From assembly GCA_025345505.1 (NCBI GenBank), contig JANVCC010010406.1:10851063-10915062 (forward strand): 64,000 nt of DNA, given 5' to 3'. The notes under the pieces were generated by a model. The model did not search any database. It was not told the origin of the DNA and worked only from the letters and a program-made list of their open reading frames with translations. Numbering within the stretch: position 1 is the first letter of the stretch; each line of letters starts with the position of its first letter. A program made the position numbers and the translations under genes. This stretch comes from Todiramphus chloris collaris. Taxonomy: Eukaryota; Chordata; Aves; Coraciiformes; Alcedinidae. Of the stretch, positions 35,226 through 48,973 are shown piece after piece.

Positions 35226-36303
35226 CCCACAGCTGGATAATTGTACAGCCAGCCTTCACCACATCCTAGCAGGCTGGGTTTATGATGACCCTGATACATG
35301 TTCTGCATCCAGTCAGTACTTATAAAATGCCTGGCAGACTCAGAGGCTGTGCTTCACACAGCTTTCACCTCCAAGCCATTGTTGAAATGAGATGCAGAGA
35401 GTGTGCTATGAGAAGATAGAGCTACAGGATACTCTTTCCCCCACTGCTTCCAAAAATCTCATCATTCACCAATTATAATGCTTTAACTGTAGTCTTAAAA
35501 AATGCTTGGAAAATGTTCATAAACATGTTTCTGAATCCCTTTGTGTAGTTGAAGCTTTTTTATAAGATTAAAACGTGGGGAAAGCTGGCACAAAGATTGT
35601 TTGAACAAGTGTGCTTTGTTATTTCTTTTTCTAAGGTAAGTATGTGTGAGATTAGTAGACTTAACAACTGTACTGGTGAGTGTTGTTTGTTTGAGAACAT
35701 GAACATGTTGCTTGCAAAGCCAGGAACTTTTGGAGATTGAAAAACTGGTATCTGAGATGAAATGCGCTGAGAGGAACTGCAAAATATACATGGTGCTGTA
35801 GAGAAGACATGAGGCAGAGGATGTTTTCTGAATTCTGGCACAGGAGATATGGGATGTTTAGCTTCATTTTCTCCTTCTACTGCTGATATCCTCTGACCTT
35901 TGGATGAATCAGTTAGATTCTCTGCACTTAACATTTTTTTAAAAGGTGATTTCCTGCTTCACAGCAGGGCCAGGAGAGAAAAGAAGGTGGGAAAATAGCC
36001 TTAATTATTTGGGGGAGAGGGGGAAGGGAATCAGATCTTTAGATAAAAGTGTCCTTGTTTTAAAAATATTATTATGATACCAGTGCAAATTAAAGATAGC
36101 TTATAATATAAATTTTTATCACAACTGAATAAGCCAAAAAGCCCCATGCTCCAAACCCTGCCCAGAGACATGTTCCTCTGTGCATGATTCTACCCCTGCA
36201 GAGAGGGTGAGAGAGCAAACGGCATGTCAAAGCTCAGCCTAGCTGGTGCTTGTGCTGCTGGGGGAGGCTTGGAGATCACCCCGACAGTCCTGTCATAAGG
36301 GTC

Positions 36304-36325
36304 CTTATGTCACCCCTGACATAAG
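36304..36325. repeat. perfect 9-bp inverted repeat with CCCC loop
   Basis: CTTATGTCA (36304-36312), CCCC, TGACATAAG (36317-36325). The arms are exact reverse complements. A related 'gtcataagg' sequence lies just upstream at about 36292-36300. A protein-binding palindrome or a chance hairpin are both possible. Confidence 0.7.
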
Positions 36326-39300
36326 AGAGCCTCTCTGGGGAGAAAGAGAAAAGTACTCCACACTCCTAAATGCACAGAGCTGGCAAGACAAAGACAGGAG
36401 CCCTTTTTTTTGAAAGCTAGAAACTTCTTCAACTTCCACATTGTCAGAAGTATCGAAAGGTCACCAGCATGTCTCATGTTACTTTGGGGGGAGATGGGGA
36501 CTGATTAGCTTTTGGGTGGTATGTTTATAGAATCTGACCCTCAGTTTCAAAAATCAAAGGCATTCCTCTTAGCCCATGCATCAGAGAGAGATTTCCTCGG
36601 AGTCAAAAGTTTCATCGTATGGCAAGAGGACCTGTGAGGGATTGTTTCATTACAAGAAGGACAGGGAGAAAAAGTAGGTGATTTATTTAAGAAGCAGGCA
36701 GGCAGTCTCCCAGAAGCGAGAGCCTTACCCTCCACATTCTCAGCTAATGAATGAGCCTGGGAAAATGGACCAAGATCAAAGTTGCTTTACGACAAAATTG
36801 CTGACATTCCTGAAATAGCTGAGAGTTCCTCTGTTCACACTAAGTATGAATCAAGTTCACTGACACACAAAGTGCTCACAATGGGACTGTTTGCTGCATT
36901 GTTACCTTGACTCAGCTTATCGCCCTGCCTGACCTCTGCCTAAAGCAGTTAAGAAATTACTGCTTCTTCACTCATTGTTCTTTTCCATATGAGGATGTCA
37001 AAGGCCACAAAAAAAGGGGGAAACTCGAATTACTAACTTAAGAATGTGGGGTGCAATATTTAGGTTTCTGTAGCCTGACAGGGCCCCAGAGGACTTCCAA
37101 ATCTATTGTGCTCTCCAGTGCAGGCAAAAGAGGTGCGGTTAATTTCTCAAAGTGATTGCTATCAGTCTTATGTCCACTGATTTAATATAGGAAGCTGCAA
37201 GTTGATACATGACTCCTTTTGAAGGATGACCCTGTCCCAATTCCCAGTCAGTGGTTCTATAGCCTGAATGTGTTAATAAGGTTCAATTTAGGATCTAAGT
37301 GAATGGATCCAAGTGCAGATGGAGGCTTTAAAACATGCCGCACATGCAGAGGGTAGTAGTAGAGGGGTTTTGCCAACTATAGGACTTCTGCATAATTCCT
37401 TCAACTGCATTTTAAAAATAATTCTGAAAAGAATATTCTATTAAAATAACTGCAGTATAACTTTGAGTGTTGATAATAATAATTTGAATTTCCTAAGGGA
37501 TGATTGAAGCTTTATAAATCAGAGAAAGAGAAAAAAAATACACCTAACTCAAGGGTCCATAGTGGTGTTTACCTGTGCAGTGACAGACTGGAATATGAGC
37601 TAGAGTAACCCAGGCCACCAAAACTTGCTGGGTACCACACTTGATCGGTACTAGGACTTTTTTTCTAGCTTTAATGCATCCCTTAATGACTCAGAAAAGT
37701 ATCAACTAATTTTAATGAGACTCTTGATGGTGGCAGCAGCAACACAACCAACGCTGTTCTCCTCTGGATCACAATGGCAGTAGGTTGAGTGAGCACCACC
37801 CACCTTTCTATCTGATGCAGAGCTTCCCCTGCTCCACACCTAATGCCTCCTCAGTAGGGGTAATAAAAGATTGCAGATTCACTCAGAAAAAAAAAAAAAT
37901 TACACCAATCTCTTGTTATCTGCAGGTAAACAGGACTATTTCAGTGAAATAGATCATGATGTACTCGGTATTTTGAAATTATGTATTTTACCTAGAAAAA
38001 TATATAAACTGCAAAGTTGCTTCAGGAATAAACTGGCAAAATTGGACCTCAGCAGTTGTGGTTAGTCTCACAAGTGCCCTATCACTTAATCTTCCTCCTG
38101 TGTCCATTTCTCTTTAAGACTGTCACACAAAGGAAATTAAACATCATTAAAAAAAAACCTTGCAATGTCACTTCATCAGTACAAATCCATCTGAATGTAA
38201 AGGTGCTTTTCATTTTAATTCCAGGCGTTGCTCAAAAGCAATTTCTTCCTAGGACTTTGCTGAGCATTGTGGACAGGAGACCTTCCTTACACTCCTGCCA
38301 TGCTCCATGCAATGTGTAACTCTTCCAAAAGCTCTGTTCTTGGGTGTGTAACTCATTAAACCTCCAGAGGTTAATGGTGGCTTTCAATCTGTGATACTCT
38401 GCATTTGTGTAGGCATAAATGACAATTTTATCAATAATTCCCTGTGTGTGGCTTCAAAGTTCACTGTTAGAAAGTATTACTTATCTACTGTGCACCAAGG
38501 TCTGGTAAATGTAACCCACATCATTTGTCCTACATTGTGGCAAGTTTCTTAATGCTGAGGCAGACTGCCGTGGAAAATCTGCTCTGTTGCTGGTTTTGCC
38601 CATGTTCCCATAACAGCTTTTTGTGTCACAGCTAATGTAGATAATGATGGTGTTAACTTTCATCTTTTTTATCATTATCCTATGATGACTTTACATATCT
38701 CCTATTGCCATGGATAGTAAGGCATATGTCAAGACACATATGTCAAGTTCAATTAATGCCTTAAGTGACTCAAAGATGGATGTGAGGTATACCTTTAAAA
38801 GATTAAAAATTCATGTAGCAAAAGGCTCACAAGAGGTGATCTGATCTTGCCTTGAAAAACAGTCATCTGTTGTGTGCCACACAGAATCTGCATGAACCAT
38901 GGGGAAGGTCCTGAGCACCATCTGGCAGGGGTATAGATGCTGGGGGGACAGACCATGCAGTAGGTGAGATAGTCTCTTCTACACAGCATATTCATGAGCA
39001 ATGGCGCAGAGGTACTAGGGTCTTTGTTGTCTGTGAACCTGCAATATCAGTCTGCTGAGATGCGTCTTTTTAGAGGAAATGCCAGAGTTTGGACACTGAT
39101 AGGGATGTCTGCAAGGGGAGAGAAATAGCAGGCAGTAACTGCTCACTGATCTGTTTTCACAGCAGCAAAGCTAACACAATACTTTCTTTTTATCTTCTTG
39201 TGGTTTTGATCAGTAACCTGTGCAGTCTGGGAGGCTTTGAGGGTGATAAATCTCTTCCGCTTTACTGCCATGTGCCTTACCACACTAATGCATGGAAACA

Positions 39301-39596
39301 GGGATGCCTCAGAGCTAGTAGTTAGTGGTATCAGCAGTTGGTATGCCACGCTAAATTTCTCTCTTCAGAAAGGGTTAGGGTCCTGAGCTGTATTTATCAG
39401 CTGAGATGACAAAGAGGCTCAGAGTTGGTAATGGCAGGGCCCCATTGAAGGCATAAAAAATATGTACTATGAAAAAAGCAAGGGAACTTTTGAACTATAT
39501 CATAAGGTTATATGCCTGGGGTCTGCCACTGACTTTATAACTGACTTCTTACAAATCTACTGGATTCCTTAGATGCTCTGTCTTTTCTATGTGTAT

Positions 39597-39643
39597 CCTC
39601 TTGAAGTAAAAGGCCCTTACCCTCTTGAGGTAAAAGGTCCTCA
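39597..39643. repeat. tandem duplication, 24-base period
   Basis: 'cctcttgaagtaaaaggccc' and 'cctcttgaggtaaaaggtcc' are two adjacent copies with a few mismatches, a small replication-slippage duplication. Confidence 0.8.
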
Positions 39644-39921
39644 TGCATTGCTTTGTATAGCAGCCACCCCAAAGGTCTCCTGATCATATCTGAGTACTCT
39701 GTTGAGTCCCTGTCCTACAAAGACAGAAGGAAGAGTCTGGCAAGTATGAGGGAACTGATATTTGTATACCAAACATGCTGCCTTCTAGGAAAGCAACAAC
39801 ATTTTTACGTGCCCCAGGTGCTACAATAATGATTTCACGAGTCATTGTCTTGAAGCCCTGATGTGTGAATGGTAAAGAGCAACATGTTATCAGGCCATCA
39901 GGACTACCAGATTCTTTGGTT

Positions 39922-40212
39922 ATAGAATCACAGAATCACACAGAATCACAGAACCACAGAATGTTAGGGTTGGAAGGGACCTCGAAAGATCATTTAGTCA
40001 AACACGCCTGCTAGAGCAGGGTCACCTAGATCAGGCCACACAGGAACGCGTCCAGGCGGGTCTTGAAGGTTTCCAGAGAAGGAGACTCCGCAACCTCTCT
40101 GGGCAGCCTGTTCCACACTCTGTCACTCTCACTGTGAAAAAGCTTTTCTTTATGTTCACCCGAAACATCCTATGCTCCAGCTTGTACCCATTACTCAATT
40201 CCTATCCTGTGA
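39922..40212 (-). mobile_element. CR1 LINE 3' end (5' truncated)
   Basis: The left end is a minus-strand tail of repeated 'agaatcacagaatcaca' followed by 'ttagggttggaagggacctcg' (about 39964-39984). Then come 'ctagagcagggtcacctagatcaggccacacagg' (about 40011-40044), 'ctctgggcagcctgttccac' (about 40097-40116) and 'gtgaaaaagcttttctttatg'. Homology ends near 40212. This has the octamer tail and a 3' UTR of a different CR1 subfamily from the copies at 30731 and 61167. It contains only the last part of ORF2. Confidence 0.93.
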
Positions 40213-41679
40213 AGGTTGGATGGGATAGGCAGAAATTTTCATTTTAGAACTGGCTGACAATAATTGTTTCAGGAAAGAATAACTTTCCAGCAATAGATAA
40301 AAGCTTGAAAGAGATGTTGTATAGCAGCTGTGGTGTGTTACTCCATTATCACAGGAATTTTCTACAGTGAAATATGTAATGGCAGGATGCAGACCAGTCT
40401 ATTTGGGAATAGCCTCAATGAGGAGACTCACGTGCAAAATACAATCCAAACAGCTCTGGTCTCATGAAGAGCCTATCAGTGAACTGATGAATGGCTCCCT
40501 TCAATACACTTGGTATAAGCAGGCTAAAAACTTTGTGCACTTCAGCTAAACTTCTTTTTTTCTTGGAGAAGAGTCATCTGTGATTCCAACGATGCCATGT
40601 ATAGGATGGTGAGTTGACCCTACATGTACAAGCCTCCACAACTTTTGTGATAGACTCCTTATAAGTGTCTTATAATGGAAGCACATGTTTTTGAAATTAC
40701 AGGTGTTTCCATACAGTATCACTCTACTGTGTCCTTCCAAATACACTCCCCAGCTGTGTGCAACTGCGGTGGTTCAGCAACGCTGATGGCCTCTGATGCC
40801 CCACCAGGCCCCTGAGCGAAGAATACAGTAATCACTTTCCCATAGCAAAATATGACGTGGGACTTCAAGGGCTTCTTTACAAAAGAAAACACTTTTCAAG
40901 TGTTGAAAGACATTTGGGAGGATTTGCAAAACAATCCCAGCACTGTCTTCAAATTCATATCCCACTGTATTGCATCAGTCTTTCAAGGGATGTTATTGCT
41001 TTTACTTTTTTCACGTTGAAATAAAGCAAAGGTGTAATTCAAGGTCTGGTCTGAAGTTTGCCAGAGTCAATGGAAAGACTCAGTGTCACCTTTTTTTTCT
41101 TTTCGCTAGGCTTTGCACTCCTGCCCAGATGGCATTTTCTCGTTGTAGTACCTCTACATGTGTCTCAGTGGCCTTTCCTCTTTGCAGCCCTTTGTCTCCC
41201 TGTGCCAGTCTCTCCTCTGTCACAACACAGCCCTCAACTGGAAAAGGAGAGGTATAATATAAAAATAAATATATTTTAAAATATATATTCTGATTTAATT
41301 TGTTGACTTCTGTTTGAATCTTGTAATTGGTTTTGCACAGGCAGGCCTTTGCAACAATAATTTCACTTATGAAAAAAGGGGTTTTTTATGCTAGGAAAAC
41401 CATCAGAACTTTCCCTGTACTTTTCTATACTTGCCTAGAGTGAGCACTGACAACTTTGATACTTCACACAATTCTGCATGTGGTTAATTCCACCTATGTC
41501 CAAAGCTGAACTGATTTTAATGGTGCAACTACCAGGCAGAGCTGTTCTACAAATGCTCTTCATGGCCAGACCTCCATGGGCCTTACAACATGCTAGGGAA
41601 AATGTCAATAGTTTTCCCACAGGGAGAAGTATGCAGGACTGAGGCATTTGTTTCTGTGTTTGCAGAGTTTAAGGCCTGA

Positions 41680-41696
41680 TTTTTTTTTTTTTTTTT
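41680..41696. repeat. poly-T run, 17 bases
   Basis: Seventeen consecutive T. No retrocopy is evident beside it. Confidence 0.9.
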
Positions 41697-42078
41697 ACCT
41701 TAATATCAGTTTTTTAAATGAGCGTTGGTATACTGATGTGTAGGGAAGAAATTTAATTTATGTAACTCAGATGTTAATTCATCAATTTATGCGCTGTTCA
41801 GAGGGCTGCACTCCAGAAAACACCTGCTTTCTAGCTGGGCTTTTACTGGAGCCAGTATCAGTTCATCTCTTGCGCTTTGCTAGGAGAACTGGCCACATAG
41901 AAGCTTGGGAGTATTGAGCAGGACTGTGGATTATTTATTATTATTTTTATATTATTACTTTTCTGTGGAACAAAAGTCTGTGTTCAGTTTGATGGTCGCA
42001 TTTCAGAACAGCACTGAAAATTTAGGAAGGGACCACAAAATATCAACAAGATGCCCTAAGGTCTGACAGACATGCCTT

Positions 42079-42119
42079 ATGGTGAAAAATCTACTTAGCT
42101 ATGGTGAATCTACTTAGCT
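42079..42119. repeat. tandem duplication of about 20 bases
   Basis: 'atggtgaaaaatctactta' and 'atggtgaatctacttagct' are adjacent copies that differ by a 3-base indel. Confidence 0.75.
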
Positions 42120-43079
42120 TATCAAGCAGAGGGAGGAGATTAATAGGTGACTTACTGCAGTTGTCTCATGCCTTCTCAGAAAACCAACTTTCTGATAGGA
42201 GAGAAAGAGGTCTTCAATCTAGTAGACAAAGACATTACAAGATTTGATGGTGGGTGGCTGCTGCTGGATGAATTCACAGAGATACCCCATGAGAGTGTTT
42301 GACTGTTGGTCCTGTTTGTCTGGAGATACAAGGGATTCTCAGCTACTTCAAAGCCATTAACTGTAGAATGTGTGGTAATGCAGAAATTACACTGTATTTC
42401 AGCCACAAGATATGGACTTGACAGGGGAATTACGAGTAAATATCCTTAGACTCAGCTGCACAAATCAAGGATAACTATAATGTCTTTTCCCTGACCTGAA
42501 ATCTTCTATATCAATGAAAATGGATAAGGAGTGTAACAAGGGCATTTTTTTACTTTCCATTTGGCAACCCCACCAATATTATACAGAGCACCAGATTCCA
42601 CTATGTTGGGCAACAAATATTTTCTGTTCTACCTGCTTCAGTAAGGACCTAATGAAATAAAACATAATGCCTTTACCACGAAAGCTGCTGACATTTTCTA
42701 TTAGCTCACCTAATGGAACAAGCAGGGCATTTTGCCTGCAGCTTTTTCCTGCTTTGCCCAATTATTAGAAAGAGACACCAGCAACTCTTACATCCTTTCT
42801 CACAATTATCTTTTTGGCTTGAGGCAAAAGCTGGTAACCCTGGATCTGTTCTCCTATGGGACAGCTGCAAAATTGAGGGCTATGGTGCAGGTTATTTTTA
42901 GACACTGCATATAAATCTCACTATAAAATAGGGTGGGATATCTGCAAATGAAAAATGCCTTTAGATTCACTCTGAAGCAACTGATTGAGAGGTCATCTAA
43001 GAATTAAGGCAAGTCTATTCTTGGCAGTTAAACTGTATTTCTTACTTCACTGTTGATCATGTCTACTGATGGAAATGCT

Positions 43080-43646
43080 TCAAAGAGAGATCTGCTGCTG
43101 CCTGTTATGGCTGCTTGGGTCGTGTCTGTTACTAAACATCTCAGTTAACCCACCACACAGATAAAGGACATGCTTGTGATTTCCTGTTGTATAGAATTCT
43201 ATGTATATATATATATTTCTTTTTTTATTTTTTTCTATGTTGCATTGTACAAGGTATAGATATAGGAAATCGGTTATGGTGAAAGAACTGCATGATTTTT
43301 GAAGACCTGCACACTGATGAACCTTCCCTTCTGCACTTCTGCTGCTATGTAGAAAGGACAAAAAAAACCTATGTTGCTTACAGGACATTTTTGAGGAAGG
43401 AGAAAGGGAAAGGAAACTTGTGCTGCTCTGACTTGGAAGAATGCAAGAGTGGTAAAGGAGAGTGAGGCTGAACGGGGACTTAAGGGCCCTGTGTGTGAAA
43501 TAGTATTTCACAGGATGTGTGTTCAGCTGCAAGACACCTGCCCCTACAGGAATGTCTGTAGCATGCGGCATTTTTTTCTGGTTCAGTAAAAGGTAGAGGG
43601 CACATGCTTTCATTTGCAGGGAGGCAGCATTTTGTTCTAATGTCAC
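43080..43646 (-). other. unrecognised 188-codon open frame, probably chance
   Basis: This is the longest open frame outside repeats that is uninterrupted on the minus strand. The predicted product is rich in S, L, H and K, includes an IYIYI stretch encoded by the (TA)n run near 43203-43216, and shows no domain or motif I know. No splice or promoter context stands out. It is recorded for completeness, not as a gene call. Confidence 0.1.
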
Positions 43647-43714
43647 TTTTATTATTTATCTCCAGGATGATTTTTTTAGTTGGTTATGACACGTTTTTAA
43701 GTGTTATAATTAAC

Positions 43715-43728
43715 AAAAAAAAAAAAAA
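43715..43728. repeat. poly-A run, 14 bases
   Basis: Fourteen consecutive A following AT-rich sequence. No retrocopy is evident. Confidence 0.9.
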
Positions 43729-46700
43729 GGTAATGTTGTTGAAACAAGGAGTAAACATTTGCAAATACATAGCAAGCGTTGCCCACAGGCAGAGAAATAT
43801 TCAATATGTTGGGTGCTATGTGCTAGTAGCATATGGATTTCTCACTACACCATGGTGGAGGAAAAACGTTGTCCTCTAAAACTGTTTTTTCTCAGGTTAA
43901 ACATTTTAAGGTTGAGTGGCCATGCATTGTGATTGGAAGAATATTTCTGGAGTGCCGAGTATGTGCAACCTCTCCTTACTGTGGAGTTCAAATAATCATT
44001 TTCAAAATGACACCCTGGGGTAGAAAGGGTAGCGGTATCTCTGCAGAAGCCTTTTCTGCCTGATCCCTTTTAAGACGAACATGATTAAAGTAAGTGTGGA
44101 AAACTTTGGACTCCTTGGATCAGAGGAACTGGTGAAAAAAGCGTGATACCAGCAATAAAATAAATGAAGGAAATCTGCTGAATAGAAAATGGAGCTCTTA
44201 ACAGATAGAGCAGACTTGCTGGAAATTTGGAGGCAAGCTGGCTAGGGGTGCTTAGCTGCACATATGTAAGTAAGACAATGAAAAAAGAACCTAGTGGGGG
44301 CTAAGGAGGTATCAAGCCTCGGTATCATACAGAAAATATAATCGAAGGAAGGTAGGGATCAAAATATCAGAGGAAGAATTTGAGGATGTTTCTAGAGAAC
44401 TGTTCTATGACTCTTGCACTAGTAGCTCTCATTCTCAAGCAGAGCTGAAAATCCTCATTATTTTTTTAAAATATATGCTATTTTCACTATTTACTGCATA
44501 ATTCGGGGTAGTTTTTCAAAGAATGTGACACCTTTTTAGCAAGTGTTTTGCCAAGTGATGACAATCTCAGTAGATTCCCAGAAAATAAATATTAAAAATT
44601 ATTATGATAATTATTGCAGTTTTATAAGCTTCAAAATACATCTTCTTGCAAGAAATTTCAAGACAGAATCAAAGTATTTGGTACATACAAAGGGGCCTAT
44701 TTATTTCAGAGCTTTTGCAAGTCTAGCTTTCCTTATTTTTCTCTGAGATGATAATATGAAAAATACTATGAAGATTGTCTGAGAGGAATTATTATCATTT
44801 TTTCAGAAGTTCAAAATGGTTTTATACCTTTTTTTTTGTTTCTAATTACAGTGCCTCTTACAGCCAGTAAAAATATTTTCAAAACTACTTGCCAGAACAG
44901 CAAAATTGAAGCAAGCATTGTAAACTTCGGGTACAAAGTAGAAATCCAGTTCAGGATTATGAGTATCTGCAGAAGAAAGCTCTTTGGAAAAGCTCTGTTT
45001 ATCCAGTCAGAGCACAGAAACTAACAATGTGGCTTAGGAAACTGAGTTGTGAATATATTCAATATTCATGTCAAAAGGCTTGCTTACAGCCTGTAGGATG
45101 AGATTTGCTTTATAGAAATGTTCTGAAAGTATTTTCAATCAGCGACTAAATTCTAGAAGCCTGTTGTTAAAATAGACTTTAAAAATCACGTTATTAGTTA
45201 CTTGTCCAGCTCTGGAAATTGCAAGATACCTGGTAATGAATTATGCAGAGCAAATATCTAAGGTTTCTTGCTGCTTCAGTTGGAGCTATACCACCCATGT
45301 TTAGGGAACTAGTATCTGCAGTCTTCCACTGCATCTGTCTTGGGAACATGAATTTCTAATCTGAGCTGGTATCACTGAGATGAGTCCCTCTTCCAGGGCT
45401 TTGGAAATATCTCCTTAGTATTTGTAGCATACAATCTGCAAATTTTGTTAGAACAACTTAGTGAAACAAAAGGTAACCTTGTATTAATCACTTGGGAGGT
45501 AAACATTTTTTTAACACACTTCAGTTGTCTGCTTGGAGGTGATAGAAAAGTTTGTGTAAGCTATTCAATAGCAAGGGAGAAATGTCTGCAAACCCAGAGG
45601 AGTAACAGATTTGTTACTGGCAGAGGCAGCATTAAGCATTGGCTAAGTATGTGGTTGCCTGGAATACCACAACTAAAGAACTGCATCAGTATTAGGAGAG
45701 ATGTGGTTATCCAATAATGGCCCTGTTGAGTCACTGTTCTTTAGTCTTAGAGGTATGCACTGTTATTTGACTATGCAGTGGAACAGAAATTGGAAAAATC
45801 TATCTAAAATTGGGAATGTAATAGAGAGGGAACTGGGTAGATGTCTGAGCAAATCCTGAAGCAAGGTATTATTAACACATTAGTATTATAATATACTCCT
45901 TAAACTTATTCCATACATGGATAGGTTCAAAATCATCAAACTGAAGCCCTCATAGTTTTTCAATTAATTTAATTTCTCTGGGATATAGGTATTTTTATGG
46001 AAACTCCAGCTATGTTTTGCCCCCACAACTGCCTGCTTTTTTTCACATGGGTTTCTCTGCCAAAATGAAGTGCCCTCCACTGCAGAGCCCTGTTGCTTTC
46101 AGTGACTGCTTCTGCAAGTTATGCAACCCTGAAGCACTTGTAGGTCTGGTATCTCAGGACCAGTATGCCAGCTGCTACTGGAAAACAGAGTATGATTTGC
46201 TCTGAACAAACTCTTTCAGGGCTAGGTCAAAATAATAAAACATGTATAAGCAGGGCAAAGTTAGTTATGAGAAGTAGGGCTTTCTAGTCACAGAAAACAG
46301 GCAGGCTTGGAGGCACATAAACCTTTTCACATATTTGCCTTCTTTTGGCACCAACTATTTTCCATGTGGAGACCTACGTATGTGAGGGATACCCAAGGTC
46401 AGCCCACAAAGCCTATTTTGTTTCTCACAGTCTCATACTTCCCAGCTCTTGACAGTCCTTTCTTTCTCTTTCCATAAACACACACAAGACCCGTGTCTTA
46501 TTAAACCTTTTGAATGAGGTGAAACCAGACTCTGTGAGCCTTGCCAGAGGGTGAAACTTCAAAAAGGTTGTTATTTGCCTCATTCCATTATTAGGGACTT
46601 AAATTAAGTACCCACAACTGCCTTCAGTTCCTACAGGAAACTTTATTTTGTGCATTTTCCAGGCATAAAATCTTCAACATATTTATGTCAATACACAGAA

Positions 46701-48013
46701 GAAGGATAATACTGTTGTCTTGATTTTCTTCATGATTATTTAGTATATCCGTGCAGATTTATCAGTCAAATCATCCCTGAGAAGTGTGAATATCTTAAAC
46801 AAAGTCATGAGCACTCAGACAGAATGCAAAATAAGTCAGGAATGACAAATTTGGTTTCAACAGAAGACAAAAGCTGGGTTTTAACTATAGAGATTCAGAC
46901 AGATATGAAATCTAGAACTGTGAGATGCTGCATCGGCACAGTAGACTCATGCTATAGGCAGTATGTTTCACATAGCCCAAATGTCCCTCACTGTGCCAGA
47001 GACAGGTGCATTATAGGCAATTGGAGGGAAACAGAGTGTAGATAATTAGAAAGTGCTATGAAACAAATCCAAAAATTATGTCATTCATAAACAAGAGCTA
47101 CAGTCAGATTAAAACCAGTATGTCTTATTATTGTGCAGGTGTATGCAGGTTCATGACCATAAGTTTTGCTACTGAAAAGGATCTTATTCTTTATGTAGAC
47201 CATGATCCTGTAACCGAATATCTGTTAATAACTTTGAATAATAATTTCATTTGTATGAGATTCTAGGTAGGAATGGTAGCCAAAACACAAAGCTCCTTCT
47301 TTGTCATACTTCAGCTGGTTCTCTGCGACACCTGCACAGAAAAGTCTCTATAGCAAACGTGTAGATAATAACGACATCCTGGGTCCACTTATTAACATCT
47401 GCAAGTTCAAAACCTGAAGTGTCTGGGATGTGAACCCAATGTTTTTAAAAAAGACTGAGTTAACAAGGAGCTGAAAAGCTTTTCAGAAAGTTTTTTGGGA
47501 AGGTTTTCCCGTGGGAATCAAGCTGGAATTTGAGAAATGAGGTCTGTTTGAGAAGAAGAGCACAACAGTCTCACTTAGCCTTCTTGCCATATCACCCTGC
47601 ACTGCAAATAGGAGAACGTCTGGAGGCATTAACAGGCACTGGGAGCCCAGCATTTGCATTTTGTCCTTGTAATTGAGAGATTACATTTTGGTTGGTGAGA
47701 GAAGATTGAAAAGTATTACGCAGGGTAGGTCAGGAGACAAACATTTTGAGACTGGGTGTACTCTTGGCTGACTATGGGATGGTTTAAAGGACAACAGATG
47801 AACAAAAACATCCCTGTGCTGTAGAGCAGAACCTAAAGGAGATGTTTTTTTCTAACATCATTTCCCACAGCATTTTCCTGGAGAAACTGACTGCTCATGG
47901 CTTGGAGAAGTGCACTCTTTGCTGCATATGAAACTGGCTGGATATCTGGGCCCAAAGAGTTGTGGTGTGAATGAAGTTGTCCAGTTGGCAGCCAGTCACA
48001 AATGACTTTTCTA

Positions 48014-48973
48014 GGGCTTAGTACTGGGGCCAGTTCAGTTTAATATCTTTACCAATTGTCTGGACAAGGGGATTGAGCGCATCCTCAGTGAGCAGCAGAC
48101 AACACCAAGATGGGTGGGGGTGTTGATCTTCTTCAGGGTAGTGAGCATCTACAGAGGGATCTGCACAGGCTGGATTGATCAGCAGAGGCAATTGTATGAG
48201 GTTCAACAAGACTAAGGTCCAGGTACTGCACTTGGGTCACAACAACTCTGGGCAATGTTATAGGCTTGGGAAGGAGTGTCTGGAAAGCTGCCTGGTGGAG
48301 AAGGATCTGGGGGTTCTGGTTGACAACTGTCTGAATGTGAGCCAGCAGTTTGCCCAGGTGGCCAAGAAGGCCAATGGCATCCTGGCCTGTATCAGAAATA
48401 GTGTAGCCTGCAGGAGTAGGGAAGTGATTGTGCTCCTGTACTAGGCACTGGAGAGGTCACAGCTTTAGTACTGTGTTCAGTTTTGGACCCCTCACTACAA
48501 GAAAGACATTGAGGTGCTGGAATGGGTCCAGAGAAGGGCAACAAAGCTGGTGAGGGGTCTTGAGAACAAGGATTATGAGAAGCAGATAAAGGAATTGGGA
48601 TTGTTTAGCCTGGAGATAAGAAGACTGAGGAGAGACATTGCACTCAATAGCTTCCTGAAAGGCAGTTGTAGTGAGGTGGGTATTGGCCTCTTTTCCCAGG
48701 TAACTACTGATAGGATGTGAGAAAATGGGCTTAAGTTACACCAGGGGAGATTTAGGCTGGATATTAGGAAAAATTTCTTTACTGAAAGAGTGGTGAAGCA
48801 TTGGAACAGGCTGCCCAGGGAAGTGGTGGAGTCACCATCCCTGGAGATGTTCAAAAACTGTGTAGATGTGGTACTTGTTTAGTGGTCATGGTAGTATTGT
48901 GTTGACAGTTAGACTTGATGATCTTAGAGGTCTTTTCCAACATTAATGACTCTATGATCCAATGATTCTATAA
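48014..48973 (+). mobile_element. CR1 LINE 3' half, about 960 bp
   Basis: Plus-strand CR1 from the reverse transcriptase core ('agtactggggccagttcagtttaatatcttt', about 48021-48051) through 'gaggttcaacaagactaag' (about 48198-48216), 'cttgggtcacaacaactctgggcaatg' (about 48231-48257) and 'ggcaacaaagctggtgaggggtcttga' (about 48537-48563) to the 3' UTR 'agacttgatgatcttagaggtcttttcc' (about 48911-48938). It ends in a decayed tail 'ctatgatccaatgattctata' near 48951-48971. ORF2 is broken: an 89-codon frame (48175-48444) ends in a stop, a second (48514-48720) ends in TGA, and a one-base loss lies at the catalytic motif, where ADN replaces ADD. It is a middle-aged, dead copy, 5'-truncated near 48014. 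Confidence 0.94.

Larger units (their letters stand above)
35226..39921. other. single-copy-like noncoding stretch
   Basis: No gene or recognised mobile element. It contains a perfect 9-bp inverted repeat at 36304-36325, a tandem duplication at 39597-39643 and a short poly-A near 37889-37901. Overlapping open frames at 35495-35934 on the minus strand lie in three registers and have no known domain. Confidence 0.55.
40213..48013. other. long single-copy-like noncoding stretch
   Basis: No gene or recognised mobile element. It includes poly-T at 41680-41696, poly-A at 43715-43728, a (TA)n run near 43203-43216, a small duplication at 42079-42119 and a 10-bp perfect palindrome GAATATATTC at 45051-45060. 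The longest open frame in the window lies at 43080-43646 (minus, 188 codons). It has no domain I know and includes codons from the TA run, so I regard it as chance. Confidence 0.55.

Noticed and set aside
35495-35934. Three overlapping minus-strand frames of 68-124 codons
   Set aside because: Three registers cannot all be coding and none shows a domain, so treated as chance.
45051-45060. Perfect palindrome GAATATATTC
   Set aside because: Ten-base AT-rich palindromes are expected many times in DNA of this size and composition.
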